A stretch of DNA of 64,000 nucleotides. Source: Daphnia carinata. Lineage: Eukaryota > Arthropoda > Branchiopoda > Diplostraca > Daphniidae. The position numbers and the translations under genes are program-made. Shown piece by piece: positions 23,195 to 35,628 of this stretch (its first letter is position 1; the number at the start of each line of letters is the position of its first letter). The notes under the pieces were generated by a model. That model did not search any database. It was not told the DNA's origin and worked only from the letters and a program-made list of their open reading frames with translations. The stretch lies in the NCBI RefSeq assembly GCF_022539665.2, contig NC_081336.1, forward strand, positions 7,354,778-7,418,777, written 5' to 3'.

Positions 23195-26100
23195 AAAAAC
23201 CGTACTTGGGTGCTGCTGATTTGTTGATGGTAAGGTTCATGGCCAAGCTAGCCAGACTTGAATCCAAGTCTCCCGTCAAGACTTTATTGCTAGTGTTGGT
23301 CGCTGGCTTGGCGGCAGTCGCTTGAGGACCAAGTGCAACACCGCCGGCCATGCCTGACGGTTGCAACAGGTCACCAAATGCATCAAAACCTTTAAAGGAT
23401 ACACCGAAAAAAAAGTAGGGGAAGAAAACACAAGAACATAAATCAATTTTTAAAAAATGATCCACCACATTCGCAATCGTTTTGAGGTTAAAGGACAACA
23501 TGATCAGCGTGCTGGATCAACTCTTTTCACAGAGAAATAGAGCGTTTGGAAGAAACAGCACCTTTAGCTGCTTGTTTAGCTGGAGAAGCGCTACCCTCTG
23601 CCGGAGCAGGAGCGCTGGTCGTGTTAGAAGAAGTCGAGTCCATCGAGAGAAAATCGAAACCGTCCACCAGATTCTCGATGGCCCGAGCTGGTAGGGGCGA
23701 AGAGCCGGAAGAAGCGGGAGCGAGAACAGAACCGACACCGACAGATTCGATACCGTACAAGAGATCGCCCATATTAGTAGCAGCGGAAGGAGGAGGAGGA
23801 CGGGGCGGAGGAGGGTGATGGGCCGGAGAGGATTGCGGAATGCCGAACGGGTTAGCCACGGCGCCGTCGGAAACTTTTTTTTGTGTTTTGGTTTTTGTTT
23901 GGTTTTTGTTTTTAACGTGGGCACAACCGACAAGGACAAGAGATTAGTAGAAAATACGATAGACAAAATATTAATACACCAAGCCACGAAGGGAAAAAGA
24001 AAAGAGACGATTGAAACTAGCGCTACTTCTAATCAACTCACCATTAGTCGATCCGTTAGCAGACGCACCGAATGCCGTGGCGAATGAATTGTCCGTAGCG
24101 AAATGACCAGCTCCGAAACCGTTTTGCGAAGGACCGGTCGCCCACGTGTTGGTTTGCGTTGGCATGGCGGGAATGGGTGGCGCACCTGTCGGCGAAGCGA
24201 ACGGATTCGCGGCCAATTGGAGCAAATCGTCCGAGGCCTTGTGCGAAGAATCGTAAGCCGATTGGGCCGTGTGTGACGTGCTGCCATCCACATCACTGCC
24301 AAACAAGTCGAGGATCGGCTGCTGCGTTTGAGGTGCAGCTCCTGTTTTTACGTCAAGAATATAATATAAATAAAATTCCTTTCAATTCATAATAAAAACA
24401 CCTACCCCCACTGGCTGCTGATGGAGGTGTTGCTGATGTTGGGGAACTGAGAAACGGATTGGTGCTTTTCTTATACTGGTTCATAGCCGCCTCTTCTTCA
24501 GCCAGCGCTTGGCGTTTCAAAGATTCGTCAATCTGTTCCGCGTTAGCTGCCATCGCACCATTATGCTGCGCTAGGCTATCCAAAACAGGCAACAATTGAG
24601 TCTTTTGTGGAATATATGAGATGTCACAAATTTGTGCTGACCTAATGTTCGATGAAGAGCTCGTAGTCGGCTTCTTGCCTTCAAGGGTAGCCAAGTGGCC
24701 CTCTAGCGCTTCAAGTAAGCTGCTCGGTGCCTGCCAACGGAATGTGAAAGGAAATAAATACATAAAATAACTTGCACGTTATTGATCATTGTAAAAATGC
24801 AAGCCGTGGATACCCTTGTCAGATCGGGAATGTCGCCCTTATCGATGCCTACGTTTTCGGCCACTTTAAGAAACTCGGCAACGCGGTCCATCCTCACCAA
24901 AAACTTCTTGTAAAAGTCGAGAGCGTCTTTGCATTGCTTCTTGTTCATTTCAAAGTATTTTTCTGTTGATGAATTTTTTTTACGACGGGATGTAGGTCAC
25001 CACCACATAAAAGAACAAAAAAAGAAGCGCTTATCAGTAAACGAATGAAAATTATTTTCACGGATGTGGTTTGTTTGACCGACCAAGGAGGTTGATAATG
25101 CCGTCGTTGTAGCAAGCAAAGAGGCGGATCAGATCGCGGAAGAGGAGCAGGAAGGCCGTGTTGACGACTCCGTTGGTCAGATCGTTGGCCGAACAGTCAA
25201 ACTCCAGCAGGGCGTCAATCTGGCCTTGGAGAGCCGGTAGTGTTTTGAGCAGCTTGTCTGCCGGCATAGTGCGTAGCGTGCCATCTTCCTTTCTGGTGGC
25301 ACCAAGTTAATAGACACGCACACGATGGGACAACAAAACGTGAGAACAATATTAACCAACATGCACAAGCACAAGCCCATTAATGCGAAAATTGTAAAGT
25401 GAAAAAACGAGTGTAGTGTGTAATAAAATATAAGTTCACTCACCCGCGCTTCACTTTGCAGAAGTCGAAGGCCACGGTCCGGTAGGCCAGGGCTTTCTCG
25501 TTCAGATACTTGGCGTAACGGCGGATGTACGGTGACATGTCGTAACCTTTTGGTGTGTGGTTATTTACAAGTTGAAGGAAGAATAAAAGTGCAAAGAAGG
25601 GGGTAGGATGGATGTTGGTATATAAAAAAAAATCATAAAAGTAAAAAAATACAAAAAAAGTTTAGAATAATGACATTCCATGAAAAAGCGATTGGAAAAA
25701 TTAAAACCCAGAAAACCGATAGAAAAAAAAAAACAGCTAACACCCCGTTCAGGCAACTACATAGAATAGTATAAAGAAAGTAGGTGAGATGAAATGTTAC
25801 ATTACTTTTCTCCATACCTGTGGCTCCTAAAATGAATAGCAAATTGGCCAAATGGTGGACACAAAAATACCGTTAGTTTTTTAATAACAAGGGATGACAA
25901 TGAGCAATCGTGAGAGGCGACGATTACTCTAGTTAGTATTCCAAATGACACGAACTAGTTCGTTGATTATAGAATTAAACAACACAACAGTAATTATAAT
26001 TAGAAATTACAATCTTTTCTTACCTGCCACATTGCCCTTGTCGAGGAAGTTGTTTAGTTGGAAGCTGCAGTTACTTGAAGCCAGATACTGGGTAAATCGC

Positions 26101-27294
26101 TGCCAGATAAGGAAAAATATAGTGACATGCTAAATTAAACTTATAAATAGAAAATGCTGGTAAGATACCTCATTTCCATAACACATGAGGTGGTGGGTCG
26201 TGACCAGCGACTTGAAAACGACGACCCAATTGGAGTTTTGCGACCGCTCAATGAGCAGATTGGCCAACTGCGGAATGGAAACGTTCGGCTCGTTCGTACA
26301 ATGCAGCAAATCTGGTGAATCGAAAACAAAAATCGAATTAATCACATCAACAAACATAATATCGATCGGCACGAGCAATGTAAACAAAAAGTAACCCTGG
26401 CACGGATTCCCCCCCATTATTGATGTCGGTTTCCACTTTCTACCCCACTATTACGACTCGAGACGATAAGTTGATACACATGATCTGTTTTTGTGTGATC
26501 GTCAGAACGTGATAGGAATTGAGTTACACTAGCTAAGGCCAACGTCGTTACTCGGTTTGTCCCCTTTTTAAAATAAGGGGCGTCTGTGGGTGAAAACCGA
26601 TAATGCATATAGAAATTCCAAACGCCCCTCTTCATTATCGAACGGGACTGGCACACTCCACGTTTCCTCAGTCCGTTCAAAGAAAGGCGATGGGCGGCTC
26701 ACGATGCGCGCTGATGTTTAGGGGGTGACAAAACGGATCGATATCCAGTGCAGCGCAAAAAAATGATTGGACTAGTTGGGAACGTATGAAAACCGGAAAT
26801 TTTTCACATTTATCTGTGTTAAAGCTCTTCACACTTAAACCTGTTTCTTTTCTTGCTACACCAATATTAAAAATAGCCAGAAATCATACTGCTGAGTAAC
26901 AGCAAGCACTTTCTGAAGGGCAATGTTTATATCTGTGCAGTGAGTCTGTAACAGTAGAAGCTTGCATTCAACGAATTACTGGGCAATTGATCTTTTCTGG
27001 GAACTATCAATCAATTCAAGTTTACGCAATGAAAACAACTCATGCCTTCGCTTATAATAGAACCCATTGTGATAAACAATCTGAGGGATAACAGAAACAA
27101 GACATTTCTGAAGCCAGTAAGAGGGAAAGTTATAATAAATCTTTGAACCAAAACAAATACTTACAATCAAGATGTTTTTTCTTTGGTCCTATGACTTCTT
27201 CTGTGGTGGCTTTGCAAACGGCTTTTGCCAGCCCTTGGCCGGCAATAGAGTGACGTGCCGCCAACAACCGATCGCTTATTGTTTGACCGGACAT
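22634..27294 (-). CDS. lap: LAP/PICALM clathrin-assembly protein (AP180 family)
   Basis: AP180/CALM proteins bind PI(4,5)P2, clathrin and SNAREs during endocytosis. Twelve constitutive exons (27165-27294, 26169-26311, 26024-26099, 25444-25546, 25084-25292, 24814-24962, 24406-24730, 24042-24341, 23562-23873, 23206-23389, 22889-23114, 22634-22795) give 772 residues; an optional 9-nt exon at 25818-25826 would give 775. The ANTH domain spans about residues 1-285. The PI(4,5)P2 ligands known in CALM are present at the same numbers: Lys28, Lys38, Lys40, His41. The C-terminal half is Ala/Pro/Ser/Thr/Gln-rich with NPF motifs (STNPF, AANPF, VANPF), clathrin/AP2-type DLL/DLF motifs, and [10 protein letters not shown] as in PICALM. 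It is head-to-head with RARS2. Two acceptors (23874 and the one before exon 22889-23114) have A-rich rather than pyrimidine-rich tracts. Confidence 0.95.
25818..25826 (-). other. Candidate 9-nt microexon in LAP
   Basis: Within the intron between exons 26024-26099 and 25444-25546, minus-strand TTTTAG is followed by nine bases and then a GTATGG donor. Inclusion adds three residues (GAT) without changing frame, turning NVAGYDMS into NVAGATGYDMS in the ANTH domain. Skipping gives exactly the PICALM/AP180 family length here, so a cassette is plausible. Confidence 0.5.
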
Positions 27295-27895
27295 TTTCGC
27301 CGAGAAACGGTGAAACGAAACGCCGATAAAAATTGAAGAGAAGACTAACTTCAGGGCAGGAATGAAATGCCTTCACTTCTCTCACGTGAACACGTCCAAC
27401 AGTCTCAGCAAAAAATCACACGATCAATTCAGAGGGGGTTCTGAGCCCAACAGCAATGTATGATCTTTTCCCTTACCCAACCAGACGTCAATGACAAAAA
27501 TGCCCCAAACGTCACAAGAAAAGATGGCGGGATGCCATTTCCAAAAGTTCTAGTTGTTTCCCTAAACACACATGTGATTCCAATATGCATTGAAAACGCA
27601 CATTTTCCCGCAAATCAACTACCGCACTCGGTTATTTCGATCACGTAATTTACACGGAAAGTTCATGCATTTTTTTGTTCAGATTTAACAGGAAGACTGT
27701 ATCGGCATTCATACAATGTTCTACTTCTGACTCCTGAGTGATAATCGCCTTTGGGGGGAAAAAAGAAAAAAACAAAACAATCAAAAACAGCTGTATCTTG
27801 GCGAACGCATGTCGACCAAAATTCCAAAACAAACCAAGTGTCGTAAATCAATAGATATGAAGTGATCGGGTGCCTCATCCTGATGGTGATCAAAA
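27295..27895. promoter_or_regulatory. Bidirectional promoter region, LAP / RARS2
   Basis: 601 bp separate two head-to-head start codons. The interval contains CACGTG (27383-27388) and AAGATGGCGGGA (27521-27532), a close match to the YY1/Pleiohomeotic motif, which is frequent at housekeeping promoters. No TATA box was seen for either gene. Untranslated exons are not resolved. Confidence 0.5.
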
Positions 27896-29852
27896 ATGGC
27901 GATTGCACTCAGAAGTTCCCTTGCAACCAAGGTGCCTTTACTGAATTGGTTATTTAGTTTTTAATACTAATATGAACTGCCCATACAGGTTTTGCAAGCT
28001 CTGAGAGGTGTTAGCAATGTTGATATCTTGCCAATAGAAAGTCAGCTTGTGAGTGCCTTGCAAATCAATCCAAATTCAGCCAAAAATCGAATTGAATTAC
28101 AGCTTCCTCTCTATACTGTAGTTGGACAGAAAAAGAATCATGTTGAAAAAAAACTTATGTTTCTGCAAGGAAGTGAAATTATTGAAAAATTTGAAACAAA
28201 TGATTCAGTTACTGGGATCTCTCTGTCTCCACCTGAGTCAAAAATTCATTTTTTAAATTTTCATCTTGACATCAGTTGCTATTGCCGCAATTTGCTGTCA
28301 GACATTTTAGGAACCAATGAAGAAGATTATGTTTCCGGGAAGCTGTTTTCTCTGCCTAAAGACCAAATTATTGTTGAATTTAGTTCTCCTAACATTGCCA
28401 AGCCTTTTCATGTTGGTCATTTGAGATCAACAATTCATGGAAATTTCCTATCAAATCTATTCATTGCCCTAGGTCAAAATGTCAAGCGGCTTAACTATCT
28501 TGGTGATTGGGGTACCCAATTTGGGCTTCTCCAGTTTGGGCTTGACCAGGGCTGGTTTAGCTGGGAAGAGATTTCGCAAAATCCTATACGTTCGCTACTG
28601 GAGATATACGTGAAAGCTAACACTATGGCCGAGAAAGACGAAAACGTTGCTGCCAGAGCACGTGAGTTGTTCCAAAGGCTAGAAAGTGGTGACGAAGACC
28701 TGTCGAAAAATTGGAGAGAAATTCGAGAGTTCACCGTGACAGAACTTCGTCAAACTTATGCCCGTCTTGGCGTTAAATTTGACGAATTCAATTGGGAATC
28801 TCAGTATGGGATCAAGGACTTGAGCGCTGTCTTGTCAATTCTAGAGAAATCTGGACGCCTTATAACAAAAGCTGAAGGAACAAAAGTCGTTCGTCTAAAT
28901 GACCAAAGAACAGTTACGTTGGTCAAAAGTGACGGTTCAAGTTTATACCTAACACGAGACGTGGCCGCAGCTATAGACCGATGGAACCGTTTCCCTTTTC
29001 GACGGATGTTTTATGTTGTAGATAATGCTCAATCCGACCACTTTGTAGCATTGAAAAGTCTTCTCAGTTTTATGTGTCATACTTGGGCAAGTAACATAGA
29101 ACATGTGAAGTTTGGTCGTATAAAAGGCATGTCCACCCGAAAAGGAACGATCGTTTTCCTAAGTGATTTACTTGATGAAGCACACGCAAGAATGAAAGCA
29201 AAACAAATTGCCAGCCCAAATACAAGAGTTGCAGTTGAAGAAAATCCTGAAATCACTGATATATTGGCTATATCCGCAGTAGTCATTAACGATCTCAAGC
29301 AGCGCAGGCAAAGAGACTACACTTTTAATTGGGACGATGCTCTTCAGGTAAATACAGTATAAATGCTATCCGCTTTATTATGCAATACCTTTCTTTATTT
29401 GTAGGATAAAGGAGATACCGGCATTCGCTTGCAGTATACACATTCCCGACTGCACAGCCTAGAGAAAATGTGCGGCGTGAGTCTACCTGAAGAACTTCTC
29501 AGCCTGAATACTAATTTAATTCAAGAACCTGAATTGATCACTGTGATGAGGGATTTGGGAATGTTCCATCAGGTGTTACAGGATTCCTACAATCAACTCG
29601 AACCGTGTGTTCTAGTTAGATATCTTTTCGATCTAAGGTAACTCTAATCATCTACTGAATGTTTCTTTACGGCCACATTCCCAATTCTCTTTCTTCAATA
29701 GTCATTCGCTTGGCGTAGCGCTGAAGACCATGCCTGTTAAGAATCAAGAAGAAGAATTGGCTCAAATCCGTTTAGCAATATTTTCTGCATCGAAACGCAT
29801 CCTGAGTATCGGCTTGAAAATCCTCGGTGTGCAACCTCTTCAGCAAATGTAA
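27896..29852 (+). CDS. RARS2: Arginyl-tRNA synthetase, mitochondrial (RARS2)
   Basis: Charges mitochondrial tRNA-Arg with arginine using ATP. Exons 27896-27931, 27989-29347, 29405-29637 and 29702-29852 give 592 residues (human RARS2 has 578). The class I signature appears as HVGH at about residues 153-156 and the KMSK-like motif as MSTRKG at about 393-398. The block LNYLGDWGTQFGLL and the C-terminal DALR-type anticodon-binding region (YTHSRLHSL, VALKTMPV) fit ArgRS. The N-terminus (MAIALRSSLATK) is basic without acidic residues, as in mitochondrial presequences. Intron 1 is only 57 nt with a perfect TACTAAT branch-like site. Convergent with DBT. Confidence 0.95.
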
Positions 29853-30339
29853 ACCTGCCAACTGACCTTAGTCACGCCGTTAAACGCTACCTCACGTGTT
29901 TCTTGGTGTTACATACTTACGTTACAATCAATACTGCCTCTTTGATTGAATTGAAAACCAGCTATTTGGAGCTTGATGGAACTATCACTTCTGAACATCG
30001 AGGCACATGCAGCATGCTTTAAATTAAATCCATTGAAGTAGAAGTTGTTTGATCCATTAACCACTAAGGCGAGGCCGCATCTTTAGTTTTCGAAACCCTA
30101 AAATTTGGATTAAAAAGGCAGTCCCGTATTGGTGTAAGCTGTGTATCGTGTTGAATACAACAGAGTGCAGTATATTATATCGAGATTTACCTTTATTTCG
30201 TACATTGATGACTGGTGTCTCAGGCTGTTGAGATTTTCATTTTTGCGACCGTTACACTATAGATCCTCTTTATTAGATACACGCCTTTTAACTGGGAGGA
30301 GACAGATTATTAGGCATAGTATTATTATCTGGGTCTGGT
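29853..30339. other. Convergent 3' ends of RARS2 and DBT
   Basis: A 487-bp interval between two stop codons facing each other. RARS2 has an ATTAAA near 30023-30028. On the opposite strand, AATAAA (plus-strand TTTATT) occurs near 30192-30197 and 30269-30274 for DBT. No further gene is seen. Confidence 0.5.
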
Positions 30340-32351
30340 TCACTTCAAATCCAAGATCATGGTGCTGGGATTTTCTAGGTAGGCTTTCCACAAATTCGAA
30401 AATCGGGCCATTGAGGCTCCATCAATCACGCGATGATCTGCTGACCAACTAACTTGCATGATGGATGCTCTCACTACTTCGCCTTTGCTATTAAAACGCG
30501 GAAGTACCTATTCATCAAGTAATATGTAACACAGGAACGAAGACAAAGAAAATACGGTTTAACAATTACCTGGACACGGCCAATTGCTCCGATGGCAACC
30601 TCAGGTGACATAATCACTGGCTTCGCGTAAGTTCCACCGATCTGGTAATAGACAAGAACTTAAATGCCTTAAGAGACACTAAAAATATTTGAAGTTTTTG
30701 GGAATCTAACCGATCCGATGTTGGATAAGGTAAAGGTACCACCGGTTAAATCGGTAGCGCCTAAACTGCCTTTATTTCCTAATTCCTGGAGCCTGGCTAG
30801 TTCAATGGCAACATCCATAACAGATAATGACTGGACATTTTTAACATTTGGCACGATCAATCCAAGACTGGTGTCCATGGCAAATCCGATATTATGAGAG
30901 GCTCTAAAACAAAATATGGGGTTGAACTTTCAATAAAATTTGGTTTTGTGCGATATACTTGTAAGTAATGTTTTCACAGGCTTCATCAACTGAAGAATTG
31001 AGAACTGGGAAATGATGCAAAGCCATAGAAGCAGCTTTGATGAAAAATGGCATAAAAGACAATTTGATGCCACGCTCCTTAACCATGGGACTCTCTTTTA
31101 AAGAATGTCTTAATGCAGCCATCGACGTCATGTCGATTTCATCACAATAGCCGAAATGGGGGATTCGCTTGAAAAAAAATTAAAGGAAATATTAATTCGT
31201 TAGGCCCATTGATGAAATGCCAAAACAGTTCAAACGGATTACCAGTGAAGCAGTCATGGATTTTGCCATTGCCTTTTTAAATCCTTTAATTGGTTCAGTT
31301 CGGTCCACCCCAACAGGGGCGCTTGGCCTCATTATCTGCGGTGTTTTTGGTGAAGGTGACTGCTGTTGGGAGATTGTTCCTCGTTCTACAGCTTTAGCTT
31401 GTTGCTGTGGTACTTGTGAAGTTTTTGGAGCACTCTTAGAGCTACTCAGAGATTCTATGTGGCGAAGCATATCTTCCTTTAAAATACGACCATCTCTACC
31501 AGTTCCTTGTACATCTCTTAGATTGATCTAGAATAGAAAAAATTCTACCTCCAACTTCTCATTAAAATCTTCTATATGAGTGTACCTTGTTATCACTAGC
31601 CATCTTCCTGACAGCTGGTGTTGTCAAAACTTTTGATTGGTTCTCTGCTGGGAGTTCCAGGCTCTCTTCTCTTTCTCCCAGTGGTATGGCATCTTTCTCT
31701 TGCAATTCTTCAACCGGTGCTTCTAAAATGAGAATGATTTAAAAACTGACATTAAAATATACTGTATTATAACTATTACCTGAAACGGAACCACTAACTT
31801 CAATATCCACCAATGGTGTGCCAACCTTGGCCATTTCATCTACTGCATAATGTAATTTACTGATTAAGCCATCATAGCGGCTGGTAATGGTTACAGAGGC
31901 TTTGTCACTCTGGACCTCACAGATAGGATCAAACTGGGCAACTTTATCACCTTCTTTTACATACCTTTTGATTGGAACACAATCAAAGTTAAATAAATTA
32001 TACAAACTACAAGGGAATCATAAATAGCATACCATTCTTTAACCGTAACTTCGGTGATTCCTTCTCCTATGTCGGAAAGTTTGAAAGGTACCTTTTCGCC
32101 GTAAAATGCTTTGGAAGCATGGAAAAATCTAGTAGCTAATGGATGAATTTGTTCAACATAACCGCAAGGTCTAGCGTGATCGAGAGGCAGTGCAACAGCA
32201 TGGTATTGCAATCGAGATTTCTAAAGTAAATAAAAAAATCTTTCTTAAAATAAAATTCTATGATCTTGATGACAAAATAAAAATAAATTACCAAATAGAA
32301 TAATTTCTGCTGCTTAAAACTACAAACAATTCTTCGTGTAGCAGAAGCCAT
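30340..32351 (-). CDS. DBT: Lipoamide acyltransferase (E2) of branched-chain 2-oxo acid dehydrogenase
   Basis: Core subunit of mitochondrial BCKDH; it transfers branched-chain acyl groups from lipoate to CoA in Leu/Ile/Val breakdown. Nine exons (32292-32351, 32033-32220, 31780-31964, 31586-31722, 31243-31527, 30959-31167, 30711-30903, 30570-30641, 30340-30507) give 498 residues (human 482). Order: presequence to about residue 58; lipoyl domain about 64-137 with lipoyl Lys in SDKAS (Lys104); a charged linker; E1/E3-binding domain around [20 protein letters not shown]; catalytic domain ending in SADHRVIDG (His468, Asp472 of the HxxxDG motif). All phases close. The start codon lies only 232 bp from the PUM3 stop, so its promoter is compact. 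Confidence 0.95.
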
Positions 32352-32380
32352 GTTTACTCGAATAAATTTTCAACACGAAT

Positions 32381-32404
32381 CACGGCTGACCGTGAAAAGA
32401 TGGC
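32381..32404. promoter_or_regulatory. Palindrome and YY1-like motif at the DBT start
   Basis: CACGG-CTGA-CCGTG (32381-32394) is a perfect inverted repeat about 30 bp upstream of the DBT ATG (minus strand). It is followed by AAAAGATGGCGC, a YY1/Pho-like core. Both lie in the 232-bp gap to PUM3 and may belong to the DBT promoter. Confidence 0.35.
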
Positions 32405-32540
32405 GCTGATGGAGCCCAAGGTGACGAATTGCACCTTGAATTTTGCACAAGATAGACGAAAAACAAACAAAAATTATGCATTGTAAAACTATCACAAAAT
32501 TCAATATTAACAACAAAAATTACGGGGTTCCAGAAATGAT

Positions 32541-32546
32541 TTTATT
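32541..32546 (-). terminator. Poly(A) signal of PUM3/penguin
   Basis: Minus-strand AATAAA, about 40 nt after the PUM3 stop codon. Confidence 0.6.
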
Positions 32547-32583
32547 ATTTCAATATTTTCACGACACATCAACAATAAAAGTC

Positions 32584-34910
32584 CTAGATTGGTTCAAGTT
32601 TGGACAATTTCGAATCGAGAATGTTGGCGCCTTTGTTGGTTTGTTTTTGCAAAAATTTCCTCAAATTCTTCAATTTTTCTAAAACAGCTTGTGTGACGCT
32701 ATCAATTTCTGTTTCGACCATATTCACAAGTAAGAAAGCAGCACGATTACAGCTTAGCCAACCTTTGATTTCTTCAGCATCAACTTCGTCAATGATCGCC
32801 TGGCTAAAATATGGCGGTTGTGTTCGAAATTTGTCAAACTGAACAAGCTTCTTAACAACCATATGGACAGCCGATTGCTCCACCCAATGTTGAACCTTTT
32901 CGCCATCGGAGCTAAATGCGTTTCTGAGGTCTTGATCCAAAGGATTACCAATAACTGAAGCTACTGCTTTGAAAGCGGTCTGTAGCTCGTTTCCAACGCA
33001 GAACTTGAGAATAGAGCCGAGGACAAGGCAATTCTTGCTATCCTTTAACCACATTTCAGGTTCGTGCGCAACAGCTTCTAGCCAAGCAGGAGAAGCGTAC
33101 TGTAAAAGTTCTTTATGGCGAGTAGCCATATCTTTCTTACTGTTGGGGTTACCATCTCCTTGTTTTAGAATATCAATGATTTGTGGATGGGTATACTTTG
33201 GGTCACGCCCGGCAAGCAAGTACATGACAACCTTGCGACCGTGCTCGTGAACGACAATTTCTCTCCAGCTGGTAGCGATTTCCGAAACAATAGCTTTCGC
33301 TACGAGTTTAGTGTCATCCACCGAATCGAAAAGCGCCATCAATACCATATGGCCGTGTTCTTCTTGGCAGATTTTAGTTACATGGCCTTTGAAACTTTTT
33401 ATGATATCCTATATAATGTACCAGAAGAGGATAAAATTGTTTCCCAACATACTAGAGGGGATTTCTAACCTTTCGATCTTTTTGTGTACCGTACCAGATA
33501 CATGTTAATCCGACACGGGCTCCATCACGGGTATGCAGAACTTGGATGACTGCCTGTCGAAGGCTCTGAATCATTTCGGATCGTTCATTTTCACTGCAAT
33601 GGGTCAAATATTCATTTGTAAGACGATGCAGCAGACTGTGATTGAAGACACCTTTTCGAGGGAAAAAATTTATATGGTAAAATTGGGTAAGAACATCAAT
33701 TAATAAAAATTGTTTCACCTTTGGCAATAATTGGCTCAATGGCCTGATTCATATGTTTGAGGAAGACTTCCTTCTTTTCGGGGTGTTTAGCCAGAGCAGC
33801 ACTAAGGGTGGTAATGGATTCATCCTTGAACAGCTTGAACTCGGGTCCGTAAAATTCCTGACTAAGTAGAGCGCGTTGGCTTGCGTTGGCCCAGTCATTG
33901 TACGCAGTTTCCACTACTTTAGAGGCGAACTATAACCAATTGATTAAAATAAGGCGAAAGTAAATTTTAAAAATTCTTTAAATCGTAGTATACCTTGTGT
34001 TTCATGAGGAAAACGACTTTGCCGCTGAGCGCCTGGATGACATAAGTTCGCTGTTCTTTATTCCCATGGCGGAGAACTTTCATCAAGTAGAAGTGGGCAT
34101 ACTGTGATTTGGCCAGATTGATGGTGTGAGGTTTAAGTTCATTGAACACAGCTTCTCTGATGTCCTGAGATGCCTTTTCAAACAAGCACTCAATAACTCT
34201 GGCTGTGTCATGGGCAAACACCAACTACAAATGAAATAATAGACTTATTAGATTATGAATTACATAAACATGATTAAACAGCTTACTTCATGTGCATGAG
34301 TCTTAATCAGTCCATAAAGATCAGCACTAAGTGAAAGCTGTTTTTCTTTTGTTGTATCTTCTCTTCGTAGTTCTTCCCACAACTTTTTGGCTTTTACTGA
34401 CAGTAAATAGCGGTTTTCATTCTCTTTGGTTTTACGCTCAACTTTAAGTGCTTCTTTTTCCTTCTTTTTGAAAGCACTTGATTTTTCTCCGCCTACCTTT
34501 TTCGTTTTCTTGGCAGGTCCTTCTTCACCTTCATGCTTCCGTTTGGGTGCTGCTTTTTTGGGTGCTGAAAAACCAGGTACGACAACCTCACTCAATGATT
34601 CTGTTGATTTTGTTTTCTTAGAAGGTTTGACCACTTCAAAGTCACCTTCATCTACATCCATTTTAACTTTTTGTGACTTTTTGGGTTTCTCAACAATTTC
34701 TTCATCATCGGAGACATCCTTCTTTTTCTTCTTAAACATATTACCAACTTTGGCTGACTCTTCTTCTGTTTGTTTTACATGTTTTACTTTTTTCTTGGCT
34801 TCCAGTTGGTTAATAAGTTTACTTTCTGAATGTGTGAATCCCGGCGAATCTTCGGCTACAAATTGTTTCTTGGTTTTCTTGTTGGCTGGTTTGATACTTT
34901 TCAAAGTCAT
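32584..34910 (-). CDS. PUM3: Pumilio homologue 3 / penguin (CPL-domain protein)
   Basis: PUM3 (Drosophila penguin, yeast Puf6-like) is a nucleolar RNA-binding protein of ribosome biogenesis. Exons 34287-34910, 33994-34224, 33719-33929, 33470-33651 and 32584-33408 give 690 residues (human 648), all phases closing. Residues 1 to about 150 are highly charged and Lys-rich with several nuclear-localisation-like runs. The Pumilio-type helical repeats follow, with segments such as YAHFYLMKVLRHGNKEQR and EEHGHMVLMALFDSVDDTK. The C-terminal third (after about residue 510) fits the CPL domain, with GRKVVMYLLAGRDP. Part of a same-strand tandem with peroxiredoxin and DBT. Confidence 0.93.
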
Positions 34911-35628
34911 TTTATGATATTCAAAATCACAACTGTTTCAAAATTGATGAAATAACCTACGGTGAATCTTGGGAAAGAAAACAACGCGTGCGATGAATAT
35001 AGCGTCAAGAAAAAGTGAACAAGCACTGTCAAACACGTGGTTGACGAAGTCTTCTGCTTCCTTCTGATAACTCTATCTAGCGAGATTTACAGGAACTTCT
35101 AGGAGCTTTCGGCTTTTTATAACTTAACCTCTTGTTTTGTAACAAAAACCGACAAAACTTTCCCACAAGAGATTTCACAACAAGAATTGCAGATAATGAA
35201 TTTCGAATAATGAGAACAATTATTGCGTGTCTGTGTAAAATAGAAAGTAGGAAACGCCATTCTTTATATAGAAAATTACGGAACAGGACAACAATTCTTA
35301 CGGGTTGAATATGTTTTGTTTATTCGCATTCCTTCCATTTTCACAGCTGCTACATCACCAAATATAAAGTAGGCCACAAATCAAAGACATAGCTGGCGGA
35401 AATTTGCACCATCACATAAAACAATGTTTAGGCAACCGTTTCCGCCACCGAGCCTTTCTCTCTTTCTTTCTAGGAATGATTACTCTCATTTTAAACCCAT
35501 GTAATAACAAGGTGATTTGATATTTCGATCTAGATACTACAAATAGGCCAGAGTGGCAGGTGAAAAAAAAAGACAAAATAGATAAAGTTGCGGAATATCC
35601 GAAGTCAGGTATAGAGGACAGAATTTTT
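34911..35628. other. Spacer between PUM3 and peroxiredoxin
   Basis: About 0.7 kb. The left part should hold the PUM3 promoter and 5' UTR, the right part the 3' UTR of peroxiredoxin. No coding exon recognised. Confidence 0.5.

Noticed and set aside
24601-24645. A 40-nt GT...AG stretch within the LAP exon 24406-24730 as a mini-intron
   Set aside because: Shorter than the smallest introns here, and its length is not a multiple of three, so removal would break the frame.
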